This document shows, one piece after another, positions 40,047 to 49,330 of a DNA stretch of 64,000 nt. Under the pieces are notes generated by a model that ran no database searches, was not told where the DNA came from, and saw nothing but the letters and a program-made list of their open reading frames with translations. The DNA lies in the NCBI GenBank assembly GCA_913778205.1, contig CAJYUW010000047.1, positions 1 to 64,000 on the forward strand. Direction: 5' to 3'. This DNA is from an uncultured Curtobacterium sp. (GTDB lineage Bacteria; Actinomycetota; Actinomycetes; Actinomycetales; Microbacteriaceae). The translations under genes and the position numbers were made by a program. Every line of letters begins with the position of its first letter. Position 1 is the first letter of the stretch.

Positions 40047-41075
40047 TCAGCGTACGAGCGCCCGACCACGCAGCCGCTCGGGGGTCAGCGCCGGCAGCAC
40101 GATCCCGGTGTCCCGCTCCAGCACGTGGGTCCCCGGCGCGACCACGGCGTCGACCGCGTCGAGCAGGTCGTCGTCCAGCGCCACCTCCGCCGCCTGCAGG
40201 TACGCGTCGAGGTGCGAGGACGTCCTCGGCCCGACCACCACGCTCGACACGTCCGGGTGCGTGAGCGCGAAGCCGACCGACAGCTCGAACAGCGTGAGCC
40301 CCGCCTCGTCGGCCAACCGACCCAGCCGCTCCACGGTCGCGAGCTTGCCCCGGTTGCCCGGCGATCCGACGTCGTGGGCGGCCGGGTCCGCCGACGCCCG
40401 CGGCGACACGGGTTGTCCGCCGCCCTCGCGGTAGGCGCCGGCGAGCCAGCCGCCGGCGAGGGGCGCTCCGGCGAACACCCCGAGGCCGAACCGCCGCGCC
40501 ACCGGCAGCACGGTGCGCTCGGCCGTCCGGGTCAGCAGCGAGTACGGCACGTGCGTCGCGGTGGCGCTCTTGCCGCCGGACCGCAGCCACTGCGCCTCGA
40601 CGAGCTCCTCCGCCGGGAACCCCGGGATCCCGAACGCCCGGATCCGGCCGAGCGCCACGAGGTCCGCGAGCGCGTCGAGCGTCTCGTCGAGCGAGGTCGC
40701 CGGGTCCGGACGGGCCGGCTGGTACAGGTCGATGACGTCGACGCCGAGGCGGTCGAGACTCCGTTCCACCGCCCGGAACATCCAGCGGCGCCCGTTGCCC
40801 CGGTGCGCCGGGTCCGCGTCCACGGGGTCGCCGAACCGCACGGACACGAAGACGTCGTCGCGTCGTCCCGCGAGCGCGGTCCCGACGACCTCCTCGGCGA
40901 GCCCGGCGCCGTCCGCGTCCGACACGTCCACCGCGGTGACGCCACCCGCGAGTGCGGCCTGCACGAGACCGACCGCCTCGGCGAGGTCACGTGCCGCGAC
41001 GCCCGCGATCGCCCGGGTCCCGAGCGTCAGCGCGCTGACGGGAGCACCCGTCCGCCCGGTGCGTCGCTGTTCCAT
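40047..41075 (-). CDS. Aldo/keto reductase-like protein lacking catalytic Tyr, Lys and His
   Basis: The 342-residue protein is a clear AKR fold (TLGTRAIAGV, RAVERSLDRLGVDVIDLYQP, GRIRAFGIPGFPAEEL, VVVGPRTSSHL), but the tetrad is broken. In the usual D-x4-Y-G-x-G segment it reads VDVSDADGAG, so Asp50 stays while Tyr is Asp55; the Lys of VATKFG is Arg80 (VSVRFGD); the His of YQxHRPDP is Ala121 (YQPARPDP). It probably cannot reduce carbonyls by the normal mechanism and may be a binding or regulatory protein. The ATG at 41075 follows TATCGT by 7 bases. Confidence 0.85.
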   Translation of the reverse strand: MEQRRTGRTGAPVSALTLGTRAIAGVAARDLAEAVGLVQAALAGGVTAVDVSDADGAGLAEEVVGTALAGRRDDVFVSVRFGDPVDADPAHRGNGRRWMFRAVERSLDRLGVDVIDLYQPARPDPATSLDETLDALADLVALGRIRAFGIPGFPAEELVEAQWLRSGGKSATATHVPYSLLTRTAERTVLPVARRFGLGVFAGAPLAGGWLAGAYREGGGQPVSPRASADPAAHDVGSPGNRGKLATVERLGRLADEAGLTLFELSVGFALTHPDVSSVVVGPRTSSHLDAYLQAAEVALDDDLLDAVDAVVAPGTHVLERDTGIVLPALTPERLRGRALVR

Positions 41076-41130
41076 GCGCGACACGATAGGTGGCCGGACG
41101 GGTGCGGCGACCGCCGGTGACGCAGCGTTA

Positions 41131-41190
41131 CCGCCTGACGGCCGGGAGGCCCGTGGCGCCGCCGCCACGCGCCTCCCGGCCGTCAGGCGG
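41131..41190. repeat. Intergenic palindrome family, longest copy 5
   Basis: Arms of 28 bases (41131-41158, 41163-41190) pair with a single mismatch around a 4-base loop. The core GACGGCCGGGAGGC...GTGGCG is the family core with the GAC-GGA to GAC-GGC change mirrored in both arms. It lies between divergent genes, where a terminator would have no obvious purpose. Confidence 0.85.
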
Positions 41191-41323
41191 TACCCTCGGT
41201 ACCGCAAGCAGAACACGCAGTGTGTATCTACCGGCCGTCGGCCGCCCCGCACGGGGCGCGACGGACAGCGGCGGCACCCGATGGGCCCGCCCCCTGTCCG
41301 GCCGGGCCGAGAAGGCACACCCC

Positions 41324-42544
41324 ATGCTCCGAGCACGACCCACCTCCCTGATCGGCCTCGCCGGTCGGTGGTACTTCCCGATCGCCTTCGTCGCGCGACT
41401 GCCCTTCGCGATGATGGTCGTCGGCGTCCTGACCCTCGTCGTCGCCGCGCGCGACTCTGTGGCGCTCGGCGGCGTCAACTCCGCGTCCGTCGGCATCGGC
41501 TCCGCGGTCTTCGGTCCGATGGTCGGCGCCGCTGCCGACCGGTTCGGCCAGCGCCGGGTGCTCGTCCCGGTCGGCATCGTCAACGGGGTGCTGCTCGGTG
41601 CACTGCCGTTCGTCGTGTCGAGTGCCGCACCGGACCTCGCCGTGCTCGCGATGTCCTTCCTCATCGGTGCCTCCGCGCCGCAGGTCGCCCCGATGTCGCG
41701 CACCCGTCTCGTCGCGATCATCCGGCAGCGGATGGCCGCGGACCGGCACGAGAAGGTCCTCGGCGGCACGATGGCGTACGAGTCCGCCGCCGACGAGACG
41801 GTCTTCATCATCGGCCCGTTCCTCGTCGGGGTCCTCGCGAGCGCGATCGCCCCGTGGGTCGCCGTGGCGGGGGCGTCCGTGCTGACCTTCGTGTTCGTCA
41901 CGGCCTTCGCCCTGCACCCGACCGGGCGGCTCGTGGTCGCGGCGACGGGTACGGTCGCCCAGGCACCGGCCCGGGAGCTGCTGCGGCCGCGGCTCGTGGT
42001 CGTGGTGCTCGGCATCCTCGGCATCGGGCTGTTCTTCGGTGCGACGCTCACGTCGTTGACCGCGTTCATGGAGTCGCACGGCGGCGCGTCACGGGCGGGG
42101 CTGCTGTACGGCGTGATGGGCATCGGGTCGGCCGGGCTCGCGCTCGGGTCGGCGGCGTTCCCGCGGCGGTTCGGCCTCGGGTGGCGGTGGCTCGTGTTCG
42201 GGGCGGTGTTGCTCGGCGGCGCGGTCGCGTTCTCGCAGGCGCACTCGGTGCTCGCCGTCGCCGTGGTGCTCGCCGTCATGGGGATCGGCATCGGCCCGAC
42301 CCTCGTCTCGCAGTACTCCCTCGGGTCCGATCGCGCGCCGCTGGGACGGTCGGCGACGACGATGACGATCCTCGGCTCGGCGGTCATCGTGGGGCAGTCG
42401 CTCGCGTCGGCCGTCACGGGCTCGGTCGCGGAGCGTTCCGGGGCGCCCGGCGCGATGGTGCTGCCCGCGGTCGCCGCGGCCGTGGTGGTCGCGGCGGCGG
42501 TGGCGAACCTCCTGCTGTCGCGCTGCGACGCCCGTCGGGGCTGA
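41324..42544 (+). CDS. Major facilitator superfamily transporter
   Basis: The 406-residue membrane protein has about 12 hydrophobic segments and the MFS motif A-like loop GAAADRFGQRRVLVPVG between helices 2 and 3. The N- and C-halves look like drug-exporter or sugar-exporter MFS proteins; substrate cannot be assigned. The ATG at 41324 has GAGAAGG 8 bases upstream. It is divergent from the degenerate aldo/keto reductase and convergent with the Mrp operon. Confidence 0.88.
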   Translation: MLRARPTSLIGLAGRWYFPIAFVARLPFAMMVVGVLTLVVAARDSVALGGVNSASVGIGSAVFGPMVGAAADRFGQRRVLVPVGIVNGVLLGALPFVVSSAAPDLAVLAMSFLIGASAPQVAPMSRTRLVAIIRQRMAADRHEKVLGGTMAYESAADETVFIIGPFLVGVLASAIAPWVAVAGASVLTFVFVTAFALHPTGRLVVAATGTVAQAPARELLRPRLVVVVLGILGIGLFFGATLTSLTAFMESHGGASRAGLLYGVMGIGSAGLALGSAAFPRRFGLGWRWLVFGAVLLGGAVAFSQAHSVLAVAVVLAVMGIGIGPTLVSQYSLGSDRAPLGRSATTMTILGSAVIVGQSLASAVTGSVAERSGAPGAMVLPAVAAAVVVAAAVANLLLSRCDARRG

Positions 42545-42611
42545 ACGACCCGGGGGCCGTGCGGTCCGGCGTCGTCGCTGCCGATCGACACGCCCGCTGT
42601 CGTACGACGAC

Positions 42612-42636
42612 GGCACCGTCGATCCACGACGGTGCC
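42612..42636. terminator. Bidirectional terminator between the MFS gene and the Mrp operon
   Basis: GGCACCGTCG (42612-42621) and CGACGGTGCC (42627-42636) form a perfect 10-bp stem with a 5-base loop. The flanking genes converge here. An 11-base C tract follows at 42664-42674. Confidence 0.65.
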
Positions 42637-42717
42637 ACGACCGCGCGATGCCGCAACGGCGTGCCCCCCCCCCCGACGGAAGAGGGCCCCCGCCACGGGA
42701 CCCGGCGGGCGGCGCGG

Positions 42718-43071
42718 CTACTCGGTGTCGTCGTGCAGCAGGGCGTCGTGCCGGTGTTCGCCCGACCGCAACCCGGCACGCGCGATCATGTGCGTCGACA
42801 CCGGCACCAGGAAGAGCTGGAACACCATGACCGGCAGGACGAGCCACAGCGCCGTCCACGTCCACACCGCCACGACCACCGCCGCGAGCGCCAGCGCCAG
42901 GCCGAGCACCTGCGGCTTCGCCATCGCGTGCAGCCGGACGAGCGGGTCCGGGAACCGGACGATGCCGACCGCGGCGCCGAGCGAGAGCACGGACCCGACG
43001 AGCAGCAGTCCGATCGCGATCCACGCGCGGACGCCCGCGCCCGCCACGAAGGCCTCGATGAGGTCGATCAC
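42718..43071 (-). CDS. mnhG: Mrp-type Na+/H+ antiporter subunit G
   Basis: The 117-residue membrane protein has three helices and the MnhG/PhaG pattern LSLGAAVGIVRFPDPLVRLH and ALVLPVMVFQLFLVPVSTHM-like C-terminal helix. It is the last subunit gene in the Mrp operon and starts with GTG directly abutting the mnhF stop. The Mrp complex exchanges cytoplasmic Na+ or K+ for protons and supports pH and salt tolerance. Confidence 0.93.
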   Translation of the reverse strand: MIDLIEAFVAGAGVRAWIAIGLLLVGSVLSLGAAVGIVRFPDPLVRLHAMAKPQVLGLALALAAVVVAVWTWTALWLVLPVMVFQLFLVPVSTHMIARAGLRSGEHRHDALLHDDTE

Positions 43072-43410
43072 CTACGCCTCCTCCTCGATCGCGTGCTCCG
43101 GCGTCGTCGCGTCCACGCCCTCGTCGGAGGGATCGGACGACGGGGTGACCGCCCGGGCGACGGCGATGGTCGCGAACACGCTCGTCGCCGCGATGACGAC
43201 GAGCACGGGCACGGCGGTCACGTCGCGCCGCAGGACCATGGCGGCGGCGATCACCAGCAACGCCGTGGTCAGCACCATGTCCGACCCGATCATGCGGTCG
43301 AGGATCGTCGGGCCGCGGACGATCCGCCCCACGGCGAGCACGAGCGTCGCGCCCAGGAGCAGGAGGACGAGGGCCACCAACACCGCCATCACGGCAACCG
43401 CGGCGCTCAC
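43072..43410 (-). CDS. mnhF: Mrp-type Na+/H+ antiporter subunit F
   Basis: The 112-residue protein has three transmembrane helices and the MnhF signature RIVRGPTILDRMIGSDMVL. The GTG at 43410 overlaps the mnhE stop (GTGA). An acidic tail (TTPEHAIEEEA) faces the cytoplasm. It is a core subunit of the antiporter. Confidence 0.93.
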   Translation of the reverse strand: MSAAVAVMAVLVALVLLLLGATLVLAVGRIVRGPTILDRMIGSDMVLTTALLVIAAAMVLRRDVTAVPVLVVIAATSVFATIAVARAVTPSSDPSDEGVDATTPEHAIEEEA

Positions 43411-43988
43411 CGGGCGACCTCGGGGAGCGGCTCGGACAACCCGGAGACGTCCTGCGACGAGCCGAGGGCGCGGATGACCATGGCCTCGATCCGGAGCGCC
43501 GTCCGTCGTTCGGCCTCGACCTGCTCCGTGCGCTCGGTGTCGAGCACGTGCAGCAGGACCCGCCGGTGCCGGAGGTCGACGTCGGCGACGTACGACCCCG
43601 GGACCAGCGAGATCGCGATCGTCGCGAGGGTGAAGGTCATCTCCGACGTCGTGTGGAGCTGCACGAGGACGATCGAGCTGCGCCGCACCCCGCGCGGTCG
43701 GAACGCGGCCCACGCCACCCGGAACGACGCGGCGACGACGAAGCCGCTCCACACCACGAGGAACCACAGCGCGGACGGCACCGAGAACCTGGCCGACAGC
43801 GGCACCGGCGGCAGCGGGAGCAGCTGCGTCACGAGCAGCGCCACGACGAGACCGCACAGCAACGTGAGCGGCGTCCACGACCCCCACAGCAGTGCCCAGA
43901 GGACGGTCAGCCCCGCGACGAGCGGCACCTCGTAGCGCCAGGCGACGGCGATCCGTCGCGCATTGGTGATGCGTCGCGTCTCGCTCAC
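43407..43988 (-). CDS. mnhE: Mrp-type Na+/H+ antiporter subunit E
   Basis: The 193-residue protein has N-terminal helices (VPLVAGLTVLWALLWG), FRVAWAAFRPRG and a cytoplasmic domain with TSEMTFTLATIAISLVPGSY and LLHVLD, as in MnhE. GTG at 43988 overlaps the mnhD stop (GTGA). It is required for complex assembly in the family. Confidence 0.92.
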   Translation of the reverse strand: MSETRRITNARRIAVAWRYEVPLVAGLTVLWALLWGSWTPLTLLCGLVVALLVTQLLPLPPVPLSARFSVPSALWFLVVWSGFVVAASFRVAWAAFRPRGVRRSSIVLVQLHTTSEMTFTLATIAISLVPGSYVADVDLRHRRVLLHVLDTERTEQVEAERRTALRIEAMVIRALGSSQDVSGLSEPLPEVAR

Positions 43989-45676
43989 CGCGCACCCCCG
44001 AGGACGGCCTGCACGTAGCGGTCGGGTGACTCGAGCGACTCCGCGGCGCGGGTCGCGTAGCCGTACAGCGGCCCGGCGAGGACCGTGAGCGCGACCGAGC
44101 CGAGGACCGCGACGGTCGTCACGCCGACGAGCATCCGTGGCAGGTGCTGGCGTTCCGGTGCCTCGCCCGCGACCGCCGTGGACCCCGTCGCCGGACGGGA
44201 GGCGGTGCTCACGTGCGCCGCGTCGGTCACCGTCACCGAGCCTCCAGGGTGGTACGCCTCGCCGCTCTCCTCGGACACCGTCAGCGGCGCCGGTTCCGGC
44301 GCGCGCAGGTGCGCGTGCGGCTCGGCCGTGCTCGCGTGCGGCGCGGCCGGCTCGGCGGCGGGGCGCGGCCGCCAGAAGGCGGCGTCCCACACGCGCATGA
44401 GCGCGTACAGCGTCAGGAGGCTCGTCACGACCCCGGCGGCGATCGTCGCGTACGCGAGCGGCGAGCCGTCCTCGGCCGCGGCGCGGAAGAGACCGAGCTT
44501 CCCGATGAACCCGGAGAAGGGCGGGATCCCGCCGAGGTTGAACGCCGGGACGAGGTAGAGCGCGGCGAGCAGCGGCGCGGCCTTGAGGAGCCCACCGAGC
44601 GACCGCGTCGACGTCGTCCCGCCGACGCGCTCCATCAGCCCCGAGACGAGGAACAGGGTCGTCTGCACGACGATGTGGTGCACCGTGTAGAACACCGCCG
44701 CGGCGGTGCCGACGACCGACCCGAGGCCGACACCCATCACCATGAAGCCGATGTGGCTGATGAGCGTGAAGGACAGGAGTCGCTTGACGTCGGTCTGCGA
44801 CACCGCGCCGAGCACGCCGACCACCATCGTGAGGATCGCGACCACGAGCAACACGGTGTTGAGCTGCGGCCTCGGGAAGATGATCGTCTCGAGCCGGATG
44901 ATGGCGTAGATGCCGACCTTCGTCAGCAGGCCCGCGAACACCGCGGTGACCGGTGCGGGAGCCGTCGGGTACGAGTCCGGCAGCCAGAACGCGAGCGGGA
45001 AGACGGCCGCCTTGATCCCGAAGCCGATCAGCAGCATCGTGTGGAGCAGGAGCTGCACGTGCTCCGGCAGGCCGGCGACGCGCTCGGAGATCTGCGCGAT
45101 GTTGACCGTGCCGGTCGCGCCGTAGACGAGTCCGATGGCCGCGAGGAAGATCGCCGACGCCATGAGGCTCGTCACGATGTACGTCGTGCCCGCCCGGACG
45201 CGCTGTTCGCTCCCGCCGACGGTGATGAGCACGTACGAGGCCACGAGCAGCATCTCGAACGCGACGTAGAGGTTGAAGAGGTCGCCCGCGATGAAGGAGT
45301 CGAGCACCCCGGCGGCGAGGACGAGGTAGGTCGGGTAGAAGATCGTGACCGGGGCGTCCTCGTCGTCGTCCGCCAGTCCCTGCCCGATCGAGAAGAGCAG
45401 GACGAGCAGCAGCACGCTGGCGCTCACGGTGAGGAGCAGCGCGCTCAGACGGTCGACCACGAGCGAGATGCCGTACGGCGCCTGCCAGCCGCCGACCTGC
45501 ACGACGATCGTGCCGTGCCGGTCGACGAGCACCATGAGCGTCACCGCGACCGCGACCGCCACCGCGAGCACGCCGACGGTGATCGCCCGCTGCGTCTTCT
45601 GGTGGCGGACGAGCCCGAGCGCCGCGGCCGCGCCGAGCAGCGGGACGAGCACGAGGAGGGGGACGAGCCAGGTCAT
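43985..45676 (-). CDS. mnhD: Mrp-type Na+/H+ antiporter subunit D (NuoN/NuoM-like)
   Basis: The 563-residue membrane protein is related to proton-pumping complex I subunits: 14 or so helices with LFNLYVAFEMLLVASYVL, KAAVFPLAFWLPDSYPTAP and KRLLSFTLISHIGFMVMG, containing the conserved Glu and Lys residues of the ion path. Between the last helices there is an extra loop of about 75 residues rich in His, Ala and Pro (EPHAHLRAPEPA), not usual in MnhD. ATG overlaps the mnhC stop. Confidence 0.93.
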   Translation of the reverse strand: MTWLVPLLVLVPLLGAAAALGLVRHQKTQRAITVGVLAVAVAVAVTLMVLVDRHGTIVVQVGGWQAPYGISLVVDRLSALLLTVSASVLLLVLLFSIGQGLADDDEDAPVTIFYPTYLVLAAGVLDSFIAGDLFNLYVAFEMLLVASYVLITVGGSEQRVRAGTTYIVTSLMASAIFLAAIGLVYGATGTVNIAQISERVAGLPEHVQLLLHTMLLIGFGIKAAVFPLAFWLPDSYPTAPAPVTAVFAGLLTKVGIYAIIRLETIIFPRPQLNTVLLVVAILTMVVGVLGAVSQTDVKRLLSFTLISHIGFMVMGVGLGSVVGTAAAVFYTVHHIVVQTTLFLVSGLMERVGGTTSTRSLGGLLKAAPLLAALYLVPAFNLGGIPPFSGFIGKLGLFRAAAEDGSPLAYATIAAGVVTSLLTLYALMRVWDAAFWRPRPAAEPAAPHASTAEPHAHLRAPEPAPLTVSEESGEAYHPGGSVTVTDAAHVSTASRPATGSTAVAGEAPERQHLPRMLVGVTTVAVLGSVALTVLAGPLYGYATRAAESLESPDRYVQAVLGGAR

Positions 45677-46104
45677 CGGGCGTTCTCCTCCTGCTGGGCG
45701 GACTCGGGGTCGGTGTCGAGCTCGGGGTCGTCGTCGCCGGGGTCCGCGTCGTCGTCGCGTCGTCGACCGATCGCGACGTCGGCCTCGTCGACCTCGACCT
45801 CGTCCGCCCGGGACAGCTTCCACGAGCGGTGGATCAGGGCGAGGAGGAACGCGCTCACGGCGAACGTGATGACGATGGCGGTCAGGGCGAAGGCCTGGGG
45901 GAGCGGATCGGTGATCCCCTCGGCGGACTTCCCGATCGGCGGCTTGCCCGCTGCGCCGGACATGACGAGCAGGAGCAGGTTCAGGGCGTTGCCGAGGAGC
46001 AGGAACCCGAGCAGCATGCGGGTGAGCGAGCGTTCGAGCAGCAGGTAGACGCCGCACGAGAAGAGCACGGCCATCGCGATGACCAGGACGAGGGTGACGG
46101 TCAC
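45673..46104 (-). CDS. mnhC: Mrp-type Na+/H+ antiporter subunit C (NuoK-like)
   Basis: The 143-residue protein has three helices and the NuoK/MnhC pattern GVYLLLERSLTRMLLGFLLL, GNALNLLLLVMSG and QAFALTAIVITFAVSAFLLA. A long acidic tail (RRDDDADPGDDDPELDTDPE) extends beyond the usual end, possibly a cytoplasmic cation buffer or just disordered. GTG at 46104 overlaps the mnhA stop (GTGA). Confidence 0.93.
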   Translation of the reverse strand: MTVTLVLVIAMAVLFSCGVYLLLERSLTRMLLGFLLLGNALNLLLLVMSGAAGKPPIGKSAEGITDPLPQAFALTAIVITFAVSAFLLALIHRSWKLSRADEVEVDEADVAIGRRRDDDADPGDDDPELDTDPESAQQEENAR

Positions 46105-49103
46105 GTGGCGCTCCCTTCCGGGGTGGCTGCGGCGGTGTCGCGCGCGGGGTCGTCCTCGGTGCCTGCGGACTGCGGGCGGTCGGTCCGCGGGCGGCTCGCC
46201 CGCGTGGCGTCGGACCGGGTCCGGCCGGACTCGCTCGTGTCGGCGATCGGGGCGCCGGCGTCCTCGAGCCGCTGCCGGTCGACCTCGGCGCCGAGGCTGC
46301 GGAGGACGTCGAGCACCAGACCGACGACCACGAGGTAGACGCCGATGTCGAAGAACGTCGCCGTGACGAACTCGACGTGCCCGAGGACGGGGACGGTCGC
46401 CTCGACGAACGCCGAGTACAGGGCCTCCCGTCCGGCGAACAGCGGGACGAGTGCCGTGACGGCCGCGGTCGCGACGCCGAGCCCGAGCAACCGACCCGCA
46501 CGGACCGGAGCCGCGGCGCCGAGCTCGGCCGGGCCGCCCGCGAGGTACCGTGCCGCGAGCGCGATGCCGGCGACGAGGCCGCCCGCGAAGCCACCGCCCG
46601 CGGCGTTGTGCCCGGCGAAGAGCAGGTACACCGACAGCACGATGAGGCCGTGGAACAGGAGTCGGACGACCACGTCCAGGAGCGCCGAGCGCCCGGTCGG
46701 GATCGCCGCGCTCGTCGGCAGCCACGCGCGGGGCTCGCCGTCGGGCCGGTGCTTGTCGCTCGTCACGCTCGCCGGGAGGTCGCGCAGCCGCGGGAGGGTG
46801 TCCTCCCGGGACCGCACGAAGATCAGGCTCGCGACGCCGGTGGCCGCCGCGACCACGACCGTCAGCTCACCGAGCGTGTCCCAACCGCGGAGGTCGACGA
46901 GTGCGACGTTCACCACGTTGAGGCCGTGCCCGAACGAGCTCGTCAGGGCGGGGATGTCCGGCCAGATCGGCTCGGCCACGCGCGACGACGCCGCGACGAC
47001 GACCACGATCGCGAGCGTGAGTCCGGCGAGCCCGGCGAACAGCGCCCGGACGATCCGGAAGCGCGAGGGGTTGGCCGTCGCGATCCGCGGGGGCAGACGG
47101 CGCAGGACGAGGACGAACGCGATGAGCGTCACCGTCTCGACCACGAGCTGCGTGAGCGCGAGGTCGACCGCACCGTGCAGCACGAACAGCACCGACATGC
47201 CGTACCCGGTGACCCCGACCAGGACCGCCGCGGCGAACCGGGTCTTCGCGGTGAGGACGGCGACCGCGGCGATGCCCATCACGACCACGACGGGGACCTG
47301 CCCCCACGAGTCCGCGAACCGGACCGAGAACGCCCACGGACCGCCGAGGACGAGGTTCAGGATCGCCCCGGCGACGAACACCGAGAGGATCACCGTCAGG
47401 TAGTACGGGAGCGATCCTCGCTGGAGCGCTGCCGTGAGTCCCGTCGCACCGCGGTCGAGTCCGCGCATCACCGCGCGGTAGGTGCCGGCAGCGCTCGGGG
47501 ACCCCGCGAGCCGGTGCTGCAGAGCCTCGACCGGGCGACGCCCGAGGAACAGCGCGATCCCGCCGACGAGCGTGACCACCGAGATGCCGAGCGCCGGTTC
47601 GAGCCCGTGCCAGAGCGCCAGGTGCGGGACCGGGGCGGAGCCGGACGACGCGGCGCTCGCGGCCGGCTCGATACCCGTCGCCACGAGCGGCGTGAGGACG
47701 CCGAGCAGGAGTCCGGCCACGCCGAGGACGGCGGGGACGGTGCCGAGCCCGTGCAGCCCGTGCGGCTCGGTCTCGGCCACGCCGGGCTTGCGGGCGAACG
47801 CGCCCCACACGAACCGCGACGAGTACGCCACCGTCAGGACCGAGCCGACCGTGACGCCGACGAGCGCGAACCACGCCCACCCGGCGCCGCTGCCGTGCAG
47901 GGCCTCGACGAAGCCCGTGAGCACGGCCTCCTTCGCCACGAAGCCGATCGTCGGCGGCAGGCCGGCCATCGAGGCGAGTGCGAGCACCGTGACGACGACG
48001 AGCCAGGGCATCCGACGTCCGAGGCCGCTCAGTCGCCCGAGGTCCCGGGTGCCGGTCACGTGGTCGATCGCCCCGACGACGAGGAACAGCGTCGACTTGA
48101 AGGTCGCGTGGGCCACGAGGAGCGCGACGCCGCCGAGTGCGATCGCCGGCTCGCCCCAACCGACGGCGAGGACGAGGAAGCCGAGCTGGGCGACGGTGCC
48201 GTACGCGAGCAGCAGCTTGAGGTCGGTCTGGCGCAGGGCCCGGTAGCCGCCGACGACCATGCCGAGGACCCCGAGCACCGTCACGGTCTCGCGCCACCCC
48301 GTCACCAGTGCGAACGCCGGGGCGAGCCGGGCGACGAGGTAGATGCCGGCCTTGACCATCGCCGCGGCGTGGAGGTACGCGCTCACCGGGGTCGGTGCGG
48401 CCATCGCGGCGGGGAGCCAGAAGTGGAAGGGGACGATCGCCGACTTCGTCAGGGCGCCGAGCAGGACGAGCGCGACCGAGACGGGCACGAGCGCGCCGCC
48501 CGACGCCACCAGCTCCGGGCCGGCGTCGACGATCGCGCTGAGCGAGGTCGTGCCGGCGCGGACGGAGAGCACCACGAGCCCGGCGAGCATCGCGAGTCCG
48601 CCGGCGGTGGTCACGACGAGCGCCTGCATGGCGGCCGCGCGGCTCGCCCGCTTCACGGCGTCGTGCCCGATGAGCAGGTAGGAGAAGACCGTCGTGGCCT
48701 CCCACAGCACGAACAGCACGATGACGTCGTCGGCGATCACGAGCCCGTACATCGAGCCGGCGAACGCGGTCAGGACCCCGGCGAACCGACCGAGGCCGAC
48801 CTCGCGCTCCTCGAAGTACGACGCGCAGTAGACGAGCACGAGGGTGCCGACCACCGTCACGACGAGCGCGAGTACCCACGACAACGCGTCGACGCGGAGG
48901 CCGATCACGAGCTCGAGTTCCGGCACCCAGTCGAAACGCTCACGGACCCCGGCGCCGAGGGCCCCCGGCGTCTGGACGATCGTCAGGACGGCGGCGGCGG
49001 CCGGGGCGACGGCCGCGACGAGGAAGACGCGTCGCCCGAGCCAGGGTGTGAGCGCCGGCACGAGGAGCGACAGCACCGCGAACGCGACGAGGACGGTGAC
49101 CAT
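46101..49103 (-). CDS. mnhA: Mrp-type Na+/H+ antiporter subunit A fused to subunit B
   Basis: The 1000-residue membrane protein begins as NuoL-like MnhA (about 1-630: [55 protein letters not shown]), continues with the MnhA C-terminal membrane region including [20 protein letters not shown], and ends as MnhB (about 800-950: [39 protein letters not shown]). No separate mnhB exists, so the fusion supplies it. A 50-residue charged tail ends the protein. ATG at 49103 has GAGGAGG 6 bases upstream; an earlier in-frame start lacks one. First gene of the operon. Confidence 0.94.
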   Translation of the reverse strand: MVTVLVAFAVLSLLVPALTPWLGRRVFLVAAVAPAAAAVLTIVQTPGALGAGVRERFDWVPELELVIGLRVDALSWVLALVVTVVGTLVLVYCASYFEEREVGLGRFAGVLTAFAGSMYGLVIADDVIVLFVLWEATTVFSYLLIGHDAVKRASRAAAMQALVVTTAGGLAMLAGLVVLSVRAGTTSLSAIVDAGPELVASGGALVPVSVALVLLGALTKSAIVPFHFWLPAAMAAPTPVSAYLHAAAMVKAGIYLVARLAPAFALVTGWRETVTVLGVLGMVVGGYRALRQTDLKLLLAYGTVAQLGFLVLAVGWGEPAIALGGVALLVAHATFKSTLFLVVGAIDHVTGTRDLGRLSGLGRRMPWLVVVTVLALASMAGLPPTIGFVAKEAVLTGFVEALHGSGAGWAWFALVGVTVGSVLTVAYSSRFVWGAFARKPGVAETEPHGLHGLGTVPAVLGVAGLLLGVLTPLVATGIEPAASAASSGSAPVPHLALWHGLEPALGISVVTLVGGIALFLGRRPVEALQHRLAGSPSAAGTYRAVMRGLDRGATGLTAALQRGSLPYYLTVILSVFVAGAILNLVLGGPWAFSVRFADSWGQVPVVVVMGIAAVAVLTAKTRFAAAVLVGVTGYGMSVLFVLHGAVDLALTQLVVETVTLIAFVLVLRRLPPRIATANPSRFRIVRALFAGLAGLTLAIVVVVAASSRVAEPIWPDIPALTSSFGHGLNVVNVALVDLRGWDTLGELTVVVAAATGVASLIFVRSREDTLPRLRDLPASVTSDKHRPDGEPRAWLPTSAAIPTGRSALLDVVVRLLFHGLIVLSVYLLFAGHNAAGGGFAGGLVAGIALAARYLAGGPAELGAAAPVRAGRLLGLGVATAAVTALVPLFAGREALYSAFVEATVPVLGHVEFVTATFFDIGVYLVVVGLVLDVLRSLGAEVDRQRLEDAGAPIADTSESGRTRSDATRASRPRTDRPQSAGTEDDPARDTAAATPEGSAT

Positions 49104-49261
49104 GGGGCACCTCCTCGGGGTCGGGCTGCAGTCCGGCTCACTGGATGCTCCCAGGGTACCGAGCAACCGATGCGGAGAACCTGTACGCCCGGACAGGCGG
49201 CGCGGCGCCCGGCGAGCCGGCAGGATGCGGTCGCTCCATCGAGTCCGAGGATATGAAATGC

Positions 49262-49290
49262 TTGCGTGTGATATTTCGAACGGTTAGCAT
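49262..49290 (+). promoter_or_regulatory. Promoter of the heptose/glycan locus
   Basis: TTGCGT (49262-49267) and TAGCAT (49285-49290) are spaced by 17 bp in an AT-rich island (from about 49250) that contrasts with its surroundings. The predicted start site is about 35 bases before gmhA. Confidence 0.6.
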
Positions 49291-49330
49291 AGATCCGCAT
49301 CCACCCGGGGCGCGAACGAGAGGACACCCG

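Noticed and set aside
46377..49256. A 959-codon open frame on the plus strand opposite mnhA
   Set aside because: The product is charged, repetitive and without a membrane or enzymatic motif, while the minus strand encodes a well-conserved antiporter subunit.
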